Source: DSXH01 sp020724325
GTDB lineage: Bacteria > Bacteroidota > Ignavibacteria > Ignavibacteriales > Melioribacteraceae
NCBI GenBank assembly: GCA_040756515.1
Contig: JBFLYW010000009.1
Span: forward strand, 1-64,000
DNA length: 64,000 nucleotides
Direction: 5' to 3'
Shown piece after piece: positions 35,112 through 44,179 of this stretch. Below the pieces are notes generated by a model. That model had not been told where the DNA came from, did not search any database, and saw nothing but the letters and a program-made list of their open reading frames with translations. The translations under genes and the position numbers were made by a program. Position 1 is the first letter of the stretch; each line of letters begins with the position of its first letter.

Positions 35112-36872
35112 TTAGAATGACGATGAAGAAAAATAATTTTGATACGATAAAATTTCTGCCAGCTGCATCTGAAGATTTATATACCTCTTTCTAAGTACCT
35201 CTGCATTTTTATCCAATCTATTTTGAGCAAATGTTATTGAATCCGATAAAGATTTTATTGTGTTATCATAATTTAACCTCGATTTAGCAATATAACCGCC
35301 GCTGCCTAAATATGGATCAATCCTAACAATCATATTTTCTGCAAGTCCGTTTGAAGAACTGAAAAATTCAATTACTTCGTTCAGTTTATTTTCTACAGCT
35401 GAATTAAATGTAGATTCATTGCTTAATGATAAACCTGTGTTCACATTAAACGTAATACCAAGTTTAGTAAGTGAATTTATCTGGTTAGAAGGGATTCCAC
35501 TTAAAACCGAATAAGCAAATGAATTAAGTGTTGATAAAATAGAAGAAGCAGTAGTATCGTTTGAAAATAATGCTTTTGTAGTACCGGAGGATCTTAGATT
35601 ACTCTTAATATGCGTATAAATATCGTTAAACTTAGTAATGAAATCCTGAACTTTGGATTTAATTGTACTTACATCTTTGTTAACCATAATAGAGACTGCA
35701 GCATCTGCCGGCTGCATTACGGACTTTAATGTAATATTCGTGCCGCTTACAAGGTCAGTAATAGAATTCGAATTTCTTTCGATATTTATTCCGTTAAACT
35801 CTATCTTGGAGTTGAGCTGGCTTAAAGAATATAAGAACCCGGCTGTGTCTAAACCTTCGCTTTGAACAAACATTTGCCTTGAAGTTCCTAAATTCAGCCC
35901 TAATGCGGTAAGCGCTTTATTGGTACCAGTTTCCGAAATAGAAGTGATTCTATAATCGTTACCGGAAGATCTTGATGTTAGAGATAACTGGGATTTACCG
36001 CTAACAGGTGAAAATAAAGAAGCTGATAAAACACTTGAAGCAGCTTTCTCTTTATTTGAGCTAATTCCTAATTCCGACAGAAGTGTGCCGGAATCGTTCT
36101 TAAATGAAACATATTTTGATGAATCTGCAACCGTTACCTTTAACTGGAACGCTGTTCCGTCAATTACTTTTTCAACCGATATTCCGCTAACTGAATTTAG
36201 TTGAGAGATAATGTTATCAATAATTTCACTATAAGTTCCGGCAGAATAATTAATTGTAGTTTCAGTACCATTCAAATCAAACACAAAAGAACCTGACGAA
36301 GTTGATTGTCCTGTAACACTTGCAGAGCTAACTTCTGCTTTATCGTTATTAATTGCCTGTTGTATTTTTTGAATAACTGTACTGTTTTTAATTACTCCAC
36401 CTGTAAAATCGGCTTCTAAGAAACTAACCGAAACTTTGCTGGTAAATTCTGCGCCGGTACCATCGCCGGTTTTTATTTCGAATTGATGAACGCCCGGTAC
36501 TGTAATTGTAGTTGATGGATCGCTGGATACTAAATCCTGGGATAGCAGCAGATCATTTTTTGCCAGCTGATTAATTCTTATTGAGTATGAACCCTCATCT
36601 GCACCGGATGTTGAACTTACAGAAATGAAATTTGTGTTGGATGACGATGCTGTTTTGGAATAATAGATAGAATCTGCAGAAGATGAATTCAGGTTAGATA
36701 GCACTGATTTCAGGGAATCCAGTTTACTGCTCAATACTGAGTATGCAGAAGTTATATTTTGATAATAATTTTTACGAGTAGTAAGCGGAGTAATTCTTTT
36801 ATTCTGTTCAGTTGTCTTGTAACTAGTTACAAGGTTATTAATTCCGGAAGTAGTAAGTGCATCGTAAGCCAT
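35112..36872 (-). CDS. fliD: Flagellar filament cap protein FliD
   Basis: A 586-residue filament cap. The N-terminal FliD_N region (SGINNLVTSYKTTEQ; ITPLTTRKNYYQNITSAYSVL) and the C-terminal FliD_C region (VQDFITKFNDIYTHIKSN; LGITFNVNTGLSLSNESTF; KSLSDSITFAQNRLDKNAEVLRKRY in part) are both clear, with a variable middle rich in Ser and Thr. It caps the growing filament and folds flagellin at the tip. It follows fliS by 3 bases and is followed by the FliT-position gene and flgM. Confidence 0.93.
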   Translation of the reverse strand: MAYDALTTSGINNLVTSYKTTEQNKRITPLTTRKNYYQNITSAYSVLSSKLDSLKSVLSNLNSSSADSIYYSKTASSSNTNFISVSSTSGADEGSYSIRINQLAKNDLLLSQDLVSSDPSTTITVPGVHQFEIKTGDGTGAEFTSKVSVSFLEADFTGGVIKNSTVIQKIQQAINNDKAEVSSASVTGQSTSSGSFVFDLNGTETTINYSAGTYSEIIDNIISQLNSVSGISVEKVIDGTAFQLKVTVADSSKYVSFKNDSGTLLSELGISSNKEKAASSVLSASLFSPVSGKSQLSLTSRSSGNDYRITSISETGTNKALTALGLNLGTSRQMFVQSEGLDTAGFLYSLSQLNSKIEFNGINIERNSNSITDLVSGTNITLKSVMQPADAAVSIMVNKDVSTIKSKVQDFITKFNDIYTHIKSNLRSSGTTKALFSNDTTASSILSTLNSFAYSVLSGIPSNQINSLTKLGITFNVNTGLSLSNESTFNSAVENKLNEVIEFFSSSNGLAENMIVRIDPYLGSGGYIAKSRLNYDNTIKSLSDSITFAQNRLDKNAEVLRKRYINLQMQLAEILSYQNYFSSSSF

Positions 36873-36875
36873 TAC

Positions 36876-37208
36876 CTATCTCAAATTGTTCAAAGATTCC
36901 TGCCAGGTATTTCTAAGTTCAGAAAGTATTTTCAATACAACTTGAGTATTATTTTTCCTCATCTGTTCCTGACAATACTGGTATAACTTAAAGAGACCAA
37001 AAGAAATTTCTTTAGCCGAAGGATCGTCGAAATTAAGTGCATTTATAAGTAACTGTAATGCTTCGTTCGTTTTTAGCATATCGTTTTTCTGACAATGTAA
37101 AATTGCAAAGTCGTAAACCTTCATAATCAGCTGCTGCGGCGAAGCAATATTGATTTGGTTTATTAAGTAAGGATTTGTCTTGTTATGAAAAGAATGTGCT
37201 GTAACCAT
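36876..37208 (-). CDS. fliS: Flagellin export chaperone FliS
   Basis: A 110-residue helical protein with the FliS pattern NPYLINQINIASPQQLIMKVYDFA (about 11-34), then ALNFDDPSAKEISFGLFKLYQYC. FliS binds the flagellin C terminus and prevents early polymerisation; through FliW competition it also takes part in the CsrA switch in other bacteria. It lies 91 bases after the flagellin stop, beyond a hairpin, with no sigma-28 match of its own, so it may be expressed by read-through. Confidence 0.9.
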   Translation of the reverse strand: MVTAHSFHNKTNPYLINQINIASPQQLIMKVYDFAILHCQKNDMLKTNEALQLLINALNFDDPSAKEISFGLFKLYQYCQEQMRKNNTQVVLKILSELRNTWQESLNNLR

Positions 37209-37231
37209 TTTATTCCCGGTATTTTTTTAAG

Positions 37232-37255
37232 AACCCCCGGCATTAAGCCGGGGTT
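37232..37255 (-). terminator. Hairpin after flagellin
   Basis: On the minus strand AACCCCGGC-TTAA-TGCCGGGGGTT forms a strong GC-rich stem with a one-base bulge, followed by only a short U tract (UUCUU). It is 45 bases after the flagellin stop. It may be a partial terminator that lowers fliS-fliD expression relative to flagellin, or may stabilise the flagellin mRNA 3' end. Confidence 0.7.
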
Positions 37256-37299
37256 ACAATCAATTCTCAGTGAGCAAGATTTCGGTATCGAAACTAATA

Positions 37300-38109
37300 C
37301 TATCGAAATAAGCTCAATATCTGCTGTGGTGCTGTATTCATTTGAGCTACCATAGCGGTACCAATTTGAGAAGCAATCTGACCTTTAGTAGCATTCAACT
37401 GTTCCATTGCAATATCGGCATCAAAAATACTGCTTATAGAAGCCGTATTATTGGCAATTGCAGCGGTTAAGAATTCTTCTCTTGAATCGAGAGCTTGTGA
37501 TAGGTTACCAATTCTACCAAGAGCAGCTCTTACGTTATCTGCAACTGTAGTTGTATCGAAAGCGATAACAGTAGAATCTGTTGTGTTTTGCAGATTGGAT
37601 GTTCCAACAGCGGATTCAAGAGCAGCAACTCCTAATGAACTTGTTGAGAAGTCAAAGGTTAACGTAGCACCACCAACGTTAAATGACGGTGCAGTAGTAC
37701 TAGATAATAGGTTTGTTTGGTTAATTGAGGTGTTGCCAAGAATAGAGCTGATTTCGCCGGCTAATGTTCTAATATCTTTTGCGATAGAAGCAGCATCTTT
37801 GAGTGGATCGCTTGCATCAACTTGTTTTGCTTTAATCTGGTTTAACTTGTCACTTATCTGTAAAAGAGCAGATTCAGCTGTTGATAAGAAGTTCTTTGCA
37901 GAAGAAATGTTGTTTAGCTGAGCTTTTTTAACTAAGGTTTCAGCTTCCAGCTTTTTACCAACGTTGTAACCAGATGTATCATCTGCTACCGAGTTGATCT
38001 TCTTCTGTGTTGCTAAACGAAGTTGAGCTTTTTCTGTTTGTGCATTAATCTTTACTAAAGCGTTATAAGCTTTTAATGCACCAATATTTGTGTTAACTGA
38101 GAAAGCCAT
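37300..38109 (-). CDS. fliC: Flagellin
   Basis: A 269-residue filament subunit with conserved N-terminal (SVNTNIGALKAYNALVKINAQ; ADDTSGYNVGKKLE) and C-terminal (DADIAMEQLNATKGQIASQ; MNTAPQQILSLFR) helices and a very short, Ser/Thr-rich central part (about 125-190), so the exposed D2/D3 domains are nearly absent. The ATG at 38109 is preferred: GGAGG lies five bases upstream. An in-frame ATG at 38121 falls on that site itself. Expression should depend on the sigma-28 promoter at 38192-38218 and on CsrA sites in the leader. Glycosyltransferase genes lie directly upstream, which suggests the filament is glycosylated. Confidence 0.96.
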   Translation of the reverse strand: MAFSVNTNIGALKAYNALVKINAQTEKAQLRLATQKKINSVADDTSGYNVGKKLEAETLVKKAQLNNISSAKNFLSTAESALLQISDKLNQIKAKQVDASDPLKDAASIAKDIRTLAGEISSILGNTSINQTNLLSSTTAPSFNVGGATLTFDFSTSSLGVAALESAVGTSNLQNTTDSTVIAFDTTTVADNVRAALGRIGNLSQALDSREEFLTAAIANNTASISSIFDADIAMEQLNATKGQIASQIGTAMVAQMNTAPQQILSLFR

Positions 38110-38113
38110 AAAT

Positions 38114-38123
38114 ACCTCCATGT
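38114..38123 (-). promoter_or_regulatory. CsrA-like binding site over the flagellin Shine-Dalgarno
   Basis: On the mRNA strand ACATGGAGGT covers the ribosome-binding GGAGG and matches the CsrA consensus core ACARGGAUGU at 8 of 10 positions. Occupation by CsrA would block translation of flagellin, as in the known hag system of Bacillus. Confidence 0.7.
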
Positions 38124-38138
38124 GTTATTATTATTTTA

Positions 38139-38158
38139 CCCAAGCTTCCTTGCTTAGG
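38139..38158 (-). promoter_or_regulatory. CsrA-type hairpin in the flagellin leader
   Basis: On the mRNA strand CCTAAGC-AAGGAA-GCTTGGG makes a 7-bp stem (one T-G pair) with GGA in a hexaloop, the classical high-affinity CsrA site. It lies 30 bases upstream of the flagellin ATG and pairs naturally with the second site over the ribosome-binding sequence. Confidence 0.75.
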
Positions 38159-38191
38159 TTGTTAATTTGTTGAGATTATTTTCTCAGTATA

Positions 38192-38218
38192 TTATCGGAT
38201 AGGCGCTTGAAAAGTTTA
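38192..38218 (-). promoter_or_regulatory. Sigma-28 promoter of flagellin
   Basis: Minus strand TAAA, 15 bases, TCCGATAA (7 of 8 matches to the -10 consensus). It predicts a flagellin leader of roughly 75 bases that contains both CsrA-like sites. It lies 15 bases upstream of the end of the glycosyltransferase gene. Confidence 0.92.
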
Positions 38219-38232
38219 AAACAAATTTCGAA

Positions 38233-39759
38233 TTATTTTAATGATATTCCGGTTAATTTTGCTTTGATCAGGTTAATTCTGTCTATTACTTCGGGAATGT
38301 TACTGAATTGGTCCTCTACCTTTCGTATCGTTTGAAATAATTTATCATAATTTGAATCGCTTATGTAGAAAGATAGTAGGTAAAAATATATTGAAGGATC
38401 ATCATTGTTCCCTTCGGCTAATTCCCTATATATTTCTGCTGCTTTATCGCTTTCATTACTGCTTATGTAAAGCTCTGCCCGGCTTTTTTTAAGTTCTGTA
38501 TTATTAGGAAATATCTGCTGTAATTTCTCTATTAGAATTGCCTTGGATTTATTCTGCAAATAACCTCTTAGCATAAAAATTAATAGAGCAATATTCGTAT
38601 TATTAGCATAGTTACATATTATATCTACCTCGTGCTCTTCTATAGGTTTGTTTTCAGTAAGCTTTCCGATTATAGAAACAATTTTTTCTTTTTCAATTAA
38701 TTCTGAACTATTAATATTATGGAAATATTTTCGATGATAATTTATTAATGAATTGGCATCACCGGTCTTTTTAGCTATGGTTAAACCGAATAGTATAAGC
38801 TCTTCATCATTCAGTATTACTGAGTAGTCCTTATTGCCCTTTCCTCTTTTCAACTCCTGATTGAATAGTTCAGCTTTCTTGCAGTGCTCAATTGCTTTTT
38901 TGACCTCATTCTTCCTCAAATAGATTTTGGCAGCCAGTAAATGTGTGAAGGCGTCGTTATTGCGCAGTGAAAGTGATTTTTCCAAATATTTTTCGGATTC
39001 ACTAATATTATGTTCATTATTACAAATAACAGCAAGCGATGTATATGAATGTGCCCGGTATAGCTTACTAAAATTTTTGTTTTCTGCCGCTGACAAAAAG
39101 TAATTCCTTGCTTCATTAGAATTTCCCAGTACTTCATATGTTAGTGCAAGTTGAAATTCTAGATATGGATTTTTATTTGTCCTATACTCATGCAAAAGTA
39201 GTTCAAGGTTTCTGTTAGCTTTTTCTTTCTTACTGTTGCTATTAACATTATAACCAATATGTTCTATAAGTATATTGGATTTTTTTAATTCGTAACCATT
39301 TTTCAACAAAGAAGGAATAATTTGTTCATGCACGCAGCTATTGAAAACGATATTTGGCGAGTTAGAGAAAAGCCTCACATAAGACATTTGGTTATCCCTT
39401 CCATAGCCGGAATCCAAACTTTTAACTATACAGTAATACCCAATTTTTTCTTTTGAAGCAGTAATCCTCTTTAGTTCTTCTTTAGAATCCGGATAGATTC
39501 TTTCGTCTGCATCAAGATAGAGAATCCAATCGCCGGTGGATTTACGTAAAGCAAAATTTCTGGCAGCAGAAAAATCGTTTATCCACTCAAAGTGAAATAT
39601 CCTGGCATTATACTCCTTTGCAATTTTTAGTGTATTATCCTGAGAGCCGGTATCTACAATAACTATTTCATCAACAACATCCTTTACAGAATTTAAGCAT
39701 CCGGCAAGATGTTTCCCTTCATTCTTTACAATCATAGATAGAGTTATCTTGCTCATCAT
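38233..39759 (-). CDS. Family 2 glycosyltransferase with TPR tail
   Basis: A 508-residue cytoplasmic protein. Residues about 4-230 are a GT-A fold of family 2 (ITLSMIVKNEGKHLAGCLNSV; EIVIVDTGSQDNT; GDWILYLDADERI, with a DAD-type metal motif). Residues about 200-500 hold TPR repeats (LAKIYLRKNEVKKAIEHCKKA and similar). Its ATG overlaps the stop of the giant fusion gene upstream, and flagellin follows downstream. GT2-TPR proteins next to flagellin genes commonly glycosylate flagellin on Ser/Thr. Sugar donor not readable from sequence. Confidence 0.88.
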   Translation of the reverse strand: MMSKITLSMIVKNEGKHLAGCLNSVKDVVDEIVIVDTGSQDNTLKIAKEYNARIFHFEWINDFSAARNFALRKSTGDWILYLDADERIYPDSKEELKRITASKEKIGYYCIVKSLDSGYGRDNQMSYVRLFSNSPNIVFNSCVHEQIIPSLLKNGYELKKSNILIEHIGYNVNSNSKKEKANRNLELLLHEYRTNKNPYLEFQLALTYEVLGNSNEARNYFLSAAENKNFSKLYRAHSYTSLAVICNNEHNISESEKYLEKSLSLRNNDAFTHLLAAKIYLRKNEVKKAIEHCKKAELFNQELKRGKGNKDYSVILNDEELILFGLTIAKKTGDANSLINYHRKYFHNINSSELIEKEKIVSIIGKLTENKPIEEHEVDIICNYANNTNIALLIFMLRGYLQNKSKAILIEKLQQIFPNNTELKKSRAELYISSNESDKAAEIYRELAEGNNDDPSIYFYLLSFYISDSNYDKLFQTIRKVEDQFSNIPEVIDRINLIKAKLTGISLK

Positions 39760-42700
39760 TCCACCACCGATATATGATCTACGCTATGACCAAGCTTTGC
39801 ATTTATCTCTGCTAAAAATTTTATAGCATGCTGGTTATTACTATTATACCTTATCGCCCATTCAAACATAATCTTTGCCTGCACAGGTTGATCGTTTAAC
39901 ATAAGTACCTGACCTAAACCCAGACAAGCAGAAGATGAGTTTGAATCTTCAGTTAATTCTTTTTCGAAGTACGCGGCTGCTGTTTCGAGGTTATTATTTG
40001 CCAGAGAAATATTTCCGGCAAGATTCAATAAATCCGTATAAGTTATCAAAGAGTTGGTGTAGTCAAAATTATTTAGCGATTGATAAATAGATTTTTCAGC
40101 AATCTCGAGCTCATTATCTTCAATATGAACCTTTGTTCTTTCAAAATATTTTATGAAAGGATTTTTATTAATTGGATAAAAATATTGGCGGGGATTTACA
40201 GATTTATTTTGCAGCCATATTTCTTCCGGTGTTCCTCCCCATTTGGCTGCAAATATTTCCCTGTTAATTTCTAATCTTGTTCTATAAGATTCGTTTCCAT
40301 CGGCTATAAAACTTTTTGAGCCGAAATGATGAATGAAAACATCCTTCGCAATTACGGCTTTATAACCGGCAAGCTGGGCTCTTAAACAATAGTCATCATC
40401 TTCGTAATTACCCGGCGAAAACCTTTCGTCAAGTCCGCCAATTTTTTCTATAACTTCTCTTTTTATCAAAGTACATAGAAATGCTAGGCGTGGAAAATTA
40501 AGTACCTTATTTTTATTCCTCTTACTTACACTTTCTGTATACAACATCATTTCTTCAAGCGTTTTATAATTGGCATTTTCATCTCTCTGCAATCCGCTCA
40601 CTTCATTACTGATTGGACCAACCAGACCAATTTTGTTATCACTTTCTGCAACTTCAATCATTCGTTTAAGCCAGTTATCTGAAAAGATAATATCATTGTT
40701 AGCTATAACAATAAAATTCCCTTTAGATAATTCTATACCTTTGTTAACTGCTGCTGGAAATCCGAGGTTCTCATCATTCCTGATTAATACCGGATTTATC
40801 TTTTCGTTTTTGTATGATGATAAAAATTCTGCTGTTCCATCAGTGCTTGCGTTATCAACTATAATTAGTTCTACTTTTTGATTTACTGTATCTGCAAGGC
40901 TATCAATGCATTGTTTTGTATAATTCAGTTGATTATAAACCGGAATAACTACGCTGACCTCATACTTTTGGTTATCAGCATCTGCAAACCCGTTTTCAGG
41001 CAATTCCATTTCACTAAAATTATATTCTCCAACAAGTAATTTTTTTTTCTCGTCATCAAAATCTTTTTCTAAAATATTTTCTAAAGCATCAATGAAGTGA
41101 ATTACAGAATTATATTCCGAATAGTGCAATGATGTTTTGTATCCGTTTGAAATCAATTTGCTAAAATCTTTAGTCTGATTTATTATATCAATCAAATACT
41201 GTGCGAGCGTTTCGATGTCGCCATAATTAACACTTAATGAATTGACACCGTGTTCACAAAAACTCTGTGCGCCTAAATTATAAGTTGTAATAACCGGCGT
41301 ACCGCAAGCCATGCCTTCTAATAACGGAAGTGAAAACCCTTCGTACCAAGAAGTGCAAACTACGACGCTTGCTTTTTGCATTAACATAGCTATCTGGCTG
41401 CTTTCCAATTTAACTTTTATGCCGACCAAACAACCAAGTTCTTCATAAAGCTGATTTATAATTGCTTCTTTATTTTCCGGATTTCCACCCATTACAATAT
41501 TCAGTTTAAGTCCATCAACTTTGAAAGGTGACTGCTGAATACGCTTAATTGCCATTGCCAGAAATGAAAAACCTTTTAATGGATGGAACGGATTACCAAT
41601 AAAAAGAATTGATTTCTCGCGCTCATTAAATTCGGCATATTTGAATATTCTATGATCAATCCCGTTTGGAACATATTCAGATATCCTTCCAAATTTTGAT
41701 TCGAACAATTGAATCAGGTGCGAAGAGACAGAAATATTTTTAACCGGAATAGCATGCAGTTTTGTTAGAATATGTTTATCACTTCTATTCTCTTCATAAT
41801 CTCTTCCGAAGTGATAACCTTCATAGCCCTGACAAATATGAACAACTTTAGAAATCTGGATTCTATTAAGTACAAACGGTACGTCGAAAATACTGAATAC
41901 AAAAAGTAACCTGTAACTTGTTTTTATTTCGAGCTCATTCTGAATCTGGACGTACTTTATTTTGGTGTTTACCCAATCCGGTTTTTTAGCAAACGAGTAA
42001 ATAGTAACGTTGGCACCAAGTTTAATGAGCCAGTTTATGTACTTAAAAAGAATTTTAGCTCCTCCGCCAATAACCGAGGCGTCACGTACAAAGAATGCTA
42101 TTTTTGATGATTCAGAATTTGGATGCTCTGTACTGATTACTTTATTGTAATGATATTTTACAAAATCTTGTTCGAACTCTGCATCATCGAATCTATAAGC
42201 AGATTTACATTCAGGACAGATAAAATTTTGAACCGTCGGCTCTTTACTCATTTCATATTCGCAGCGGATATTAAATGTGTTATTGCATTTATTGCAGCAG
42301 AGTTTTAATGAATGGATAACCGTATTAGAAATCATATTCCCCGGCTCAACAGTCCAGCATTTTATTTTTGACGGATCAATACTTTCATGCAAATTATTTT
42401 CTGAGGATTCCAGCAGAACAGGTTTGTATAAAACATTTTCTGGATTCTGAAAATTCGATAGAGAAGTAATTTTCATTAGATATGTTTCAACCGCTTTTGC
42501 CTGTTTCTGGTCTCCTTTTTCAATTAAACCTTTTACATAATCGGCTGTATCAGAAATGAAATTGTGGTTTTTGTAAACAATCTTTTTTTTATTCAAAAAT
42601 ACTCTCAAAACATTTTTGATTTCTGCCGGGAATGGTCTTTCAAGATAATCATTCACTATTTTTTTTACATACGGATACAACTTCTCGTAAATAAGCTGCG

Positions 42701-44165
42701 GAACTTTAGTTGTGAACCAGTACATTGTCTTTTCTGCCAATGCCTCAGTAAAACCGCACCTGTATAAAAACGCATCGTGTTTTGTTGTGATATAAATAAC
42801 CTCGTTAAGTGCCTTCAAAATATTTCCGGGGTCACTTAAATCCGAAAATGGAAAGAGTGCTTCAAATGGTTTGTTATTTAGGAATTGTACAAGTGCTCTT
42901 GTGGAATCCAAAACACCGCCTTCTGCAAAAGAATTTGTGGTCTGACCTTTATGAATTCTGGTAATACATGTTCGTTTATCGATATAGAAAGATTCAAATA
43001 GAGAAGAAATCCTTAGCCACATATCAAAATCCTGACCTTGTCTAAGCGACTCATCAAAGAGACCTACTTTATCAAAAACAGTTCGGTGAACAGCAATAGC
43101 ATTTCCATGTATATAATTAGCCCAGAAGAATCTTGTAACCTGAAATTCTGTAAGAGGAATTTGAAGCCATAGAGGCGGGGCAATTTTTTGCTGTGACTCT
43201 TCCAGCAGCAAATACCAATGGCTATGGAAGAATTTTATTTCTGGATTTTTGATAATTGCATCAAAGTGTGTTTCGAGTTTATCCGGCTCAAACAGATCGT
43301 CTGAAGAAAGCCAGCAGATCCAATCACCTTTTGCATTTCTTATTCCCTCGTTAAGAGCTGTTGCAACACCGCCGTTTTCTTTATGAAATATTCTAATACG
43401 CGAATCGCACAATGCATACTTTTCCATTACTTCGTAGGTATTATCGGTTGAACCATCATTAACAACAACTGCTTCCCACAATGGGAAGGACTGATTTATT
43501 AGACTATCGAGTGCATAACCTAAATATTGTGCCTGATTGTAAGTAGGAACGGCAACTGTAAAAACCGGCTCGGTTTTATAGAAATCCTTTTGTGAGTTAT
43601 AAATTGCATAAAATGCTCCTTTCGGTTTATCGTATTCTTTACCTTCATTATCATGCGTATGAAATTCTTCACAAACAAAAAACTCCCAACCTTCTCCAAA
43701 ATCCTCTGGCATCCAGCCCGATTTATGTTCCTGCCATTTACCGCCATCAAGTCCCCATGCATCTTTGTCTGTTTCATGGTTCTGTTCAATAAATCCTAAT
43801 GGAGTAAATAGAACAATCTGCTTAGTTACGATTTTCTTAGTTGCACTTAATAACATAAGTGCAGCGTCCTTTTCCAAATGTTCAATTACATCAAGCAAGA
43901 AAACCGTTTCTAAGGAGTTTTCTGGAAATAAATGCACCGCTCGTGCCCAATCCAAATTTACATATGAATAATTTACACCGGATTTATTATTGTTCTTTAC
44001 AAATTCAAGGTATTGGTTATGAGGATCGATGCATAAATGATATTGTGGCGCAATAAAATTTTGAGGACGAATTCCACATCCAATATCGCCTATAATATTA
44101 ACGGGGATAATATTTTCTTTAACGATATTAAATAGTTCTTCCTTATTTACTTTATGTATAATCAT
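39756..44165 (-). CDS. Giant fusion: methyltransferase - GT2 - zinc ribbon - GT4 - GT2 - TPR
   Basis: A 1469-residue protein with at least six units. Residues about 20-190 are a SAM methyltransferase (IGDIGCGIRPQNF; LLDVIEHLEKD). About 200-420 is a GT2 domain (VAVPTYNQAQYLGYALDSL; VVVNDGSTDNT; WLSSDD). About 620-655 is a zinc-ribbon-like knuckle with Cys624/627 and Cys650/653. About 687-1035 is a GT4 domain (VPNGIDHRIF; SWYEGFSLPLLEGMACGTPVI). About 1069-1300 is a second GT2 (VVIPVYNQLNYTKQCIDSL; NNDIIFSDNW). About 1370-1460 is a TPR tail. It lies in the flagellin glycosylation cluster and probably builds and caps a glycan on one polypeptide. No membrane segment is seen. Confidence 0.88.
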   Translation of the reverse strand: MIIHKVNKEELFNIVKENIIPVNIIGDIGCGIRPQNFIAPQYHLCIDPHNQYLEFVKNNNKSGVNYSYVNLDWARAVHLFPENSLETVFLLDVIEHLEKDAALMLLSATKKIVTKQIVLFTPLGFIEQNHETDKDAWGLDGGKWQEHKSGWMPEDFGEGWEFFVCEEFHTHDNEGKEYDKPKGAFYAIYNSQKDFYKTEPVFTVAVPTYNQAQYLGYALDSLINQSFPLWEAVVVNDGSTDNTYEVMEKYALCDSRIRIFHKENGGVATALNEGIRNAKGDWICWLSSDDLFEPDKLETHFDAIIKNPEIKFFHSHWYLLLEESQQKIAPPLWLQIPLTEFQVTRFFWANYIHGNAIAVHRTVFDKVGLFDESLRQGQDFDMWLRISSLFESFYIDKRTCITRIHKGQTTNSFAEGGVLDSTRALVQFLNNKPFEALFPFSDLSDPGNILKALNEVIYITTKHDAFLYRCGFTEALAEKTMYWFTTKVPQLIYEKLYPYVKKIVNDYLERPFPAEIKNVLRVFLNKKKIVYKNHNFISDTADYVKGLIEKGDQKQAKAVETYLMKITSLSNFQNPENVLYKPVLLESSENNLHESIDPSKIKCWTVEPGNMISNTVIHSLKLCCNKCNNTFNIRCEYEMSKEPTVQNFICPECKSAYRFDDAEFEQDFVKYHYNKVISTEHPNSESSKIAFFVRDASVIGGGAKILFKYINWLIKLGANVTIYSFAKKPDWVNTKIKYVQIQNELEIKTSYRLLFVFSIFDVPFVLNRIQISKVVHICQGYEGYHFGRDYEENRSDKHILTKLHAIPVKNISVSSHLIQLFESKFGRISEYVPNGIDHRIFKYAEFNEREKSILFIGNPFHPLKGFSFLAMAIKRIQQSPFKVDGLKLNIVMGGNPENKEAIINQLYEELGCLVGIKVKLESSQIAMLMQKASVVVCTSWYEGFSLPLLEGMACGTPVITTYNLGAQSFCEHGVNSLSVNYGDIETLAQYLIDIINQTKDFSKLISNGYKTSLHYSEYNSVIHFIDALENILEKDFDDEKKKLLVGEYNFSEMELPENGFADADNQKYEVSVVIPVYNQLNYTKQCIDSLADTVNQKVELIIVDNASTDGTAEFLSSYKNEKINPVLIRNDENLGFPAAVNKGIELSKGNFIVIANNDIIFSDNWLKRMIEVAESDNKIGLVGPISNEVSGLQRDENANYKTLEEMMLYTESVSKRNKNKVLNFPRLAFLCTLIKREVIEKIGGLDERFSPGNYEDDDYCLRAQLAGYKAVIAKDVFIHHFGSKSFIADGNESYRTRLEINREIFAAKWGGTPEEIWLQNKSVNPRQYFYPINKNPFIKYFERTKVHIEDNELEIAEKSIYQSLNNFDYTNSLITYTDLLNLAGNISLANNNLETAAAYFEKELTEDSNSSSACLGLGQVLMLNDQPVQAKIMFEWAIRYNSNNQHAIKFLAEINAKLGHSVDHISVVE

Positions 44166-44179
44166 AATAAATTATTTTG

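Noticed and set aside
37451..37921. 156-codon plus-strand frame inside flagellin
   Set aside because: Antisense shadow of flagellin; no ribosome-binding site or recognisable domain.
38110..38121. Flagellin start at ATG 38121
   Set aside because: This ATG lies on the ribosome-binding site of the downstream ATG; flagellins conventionally start MAFSVNTN-like, matching 38109.
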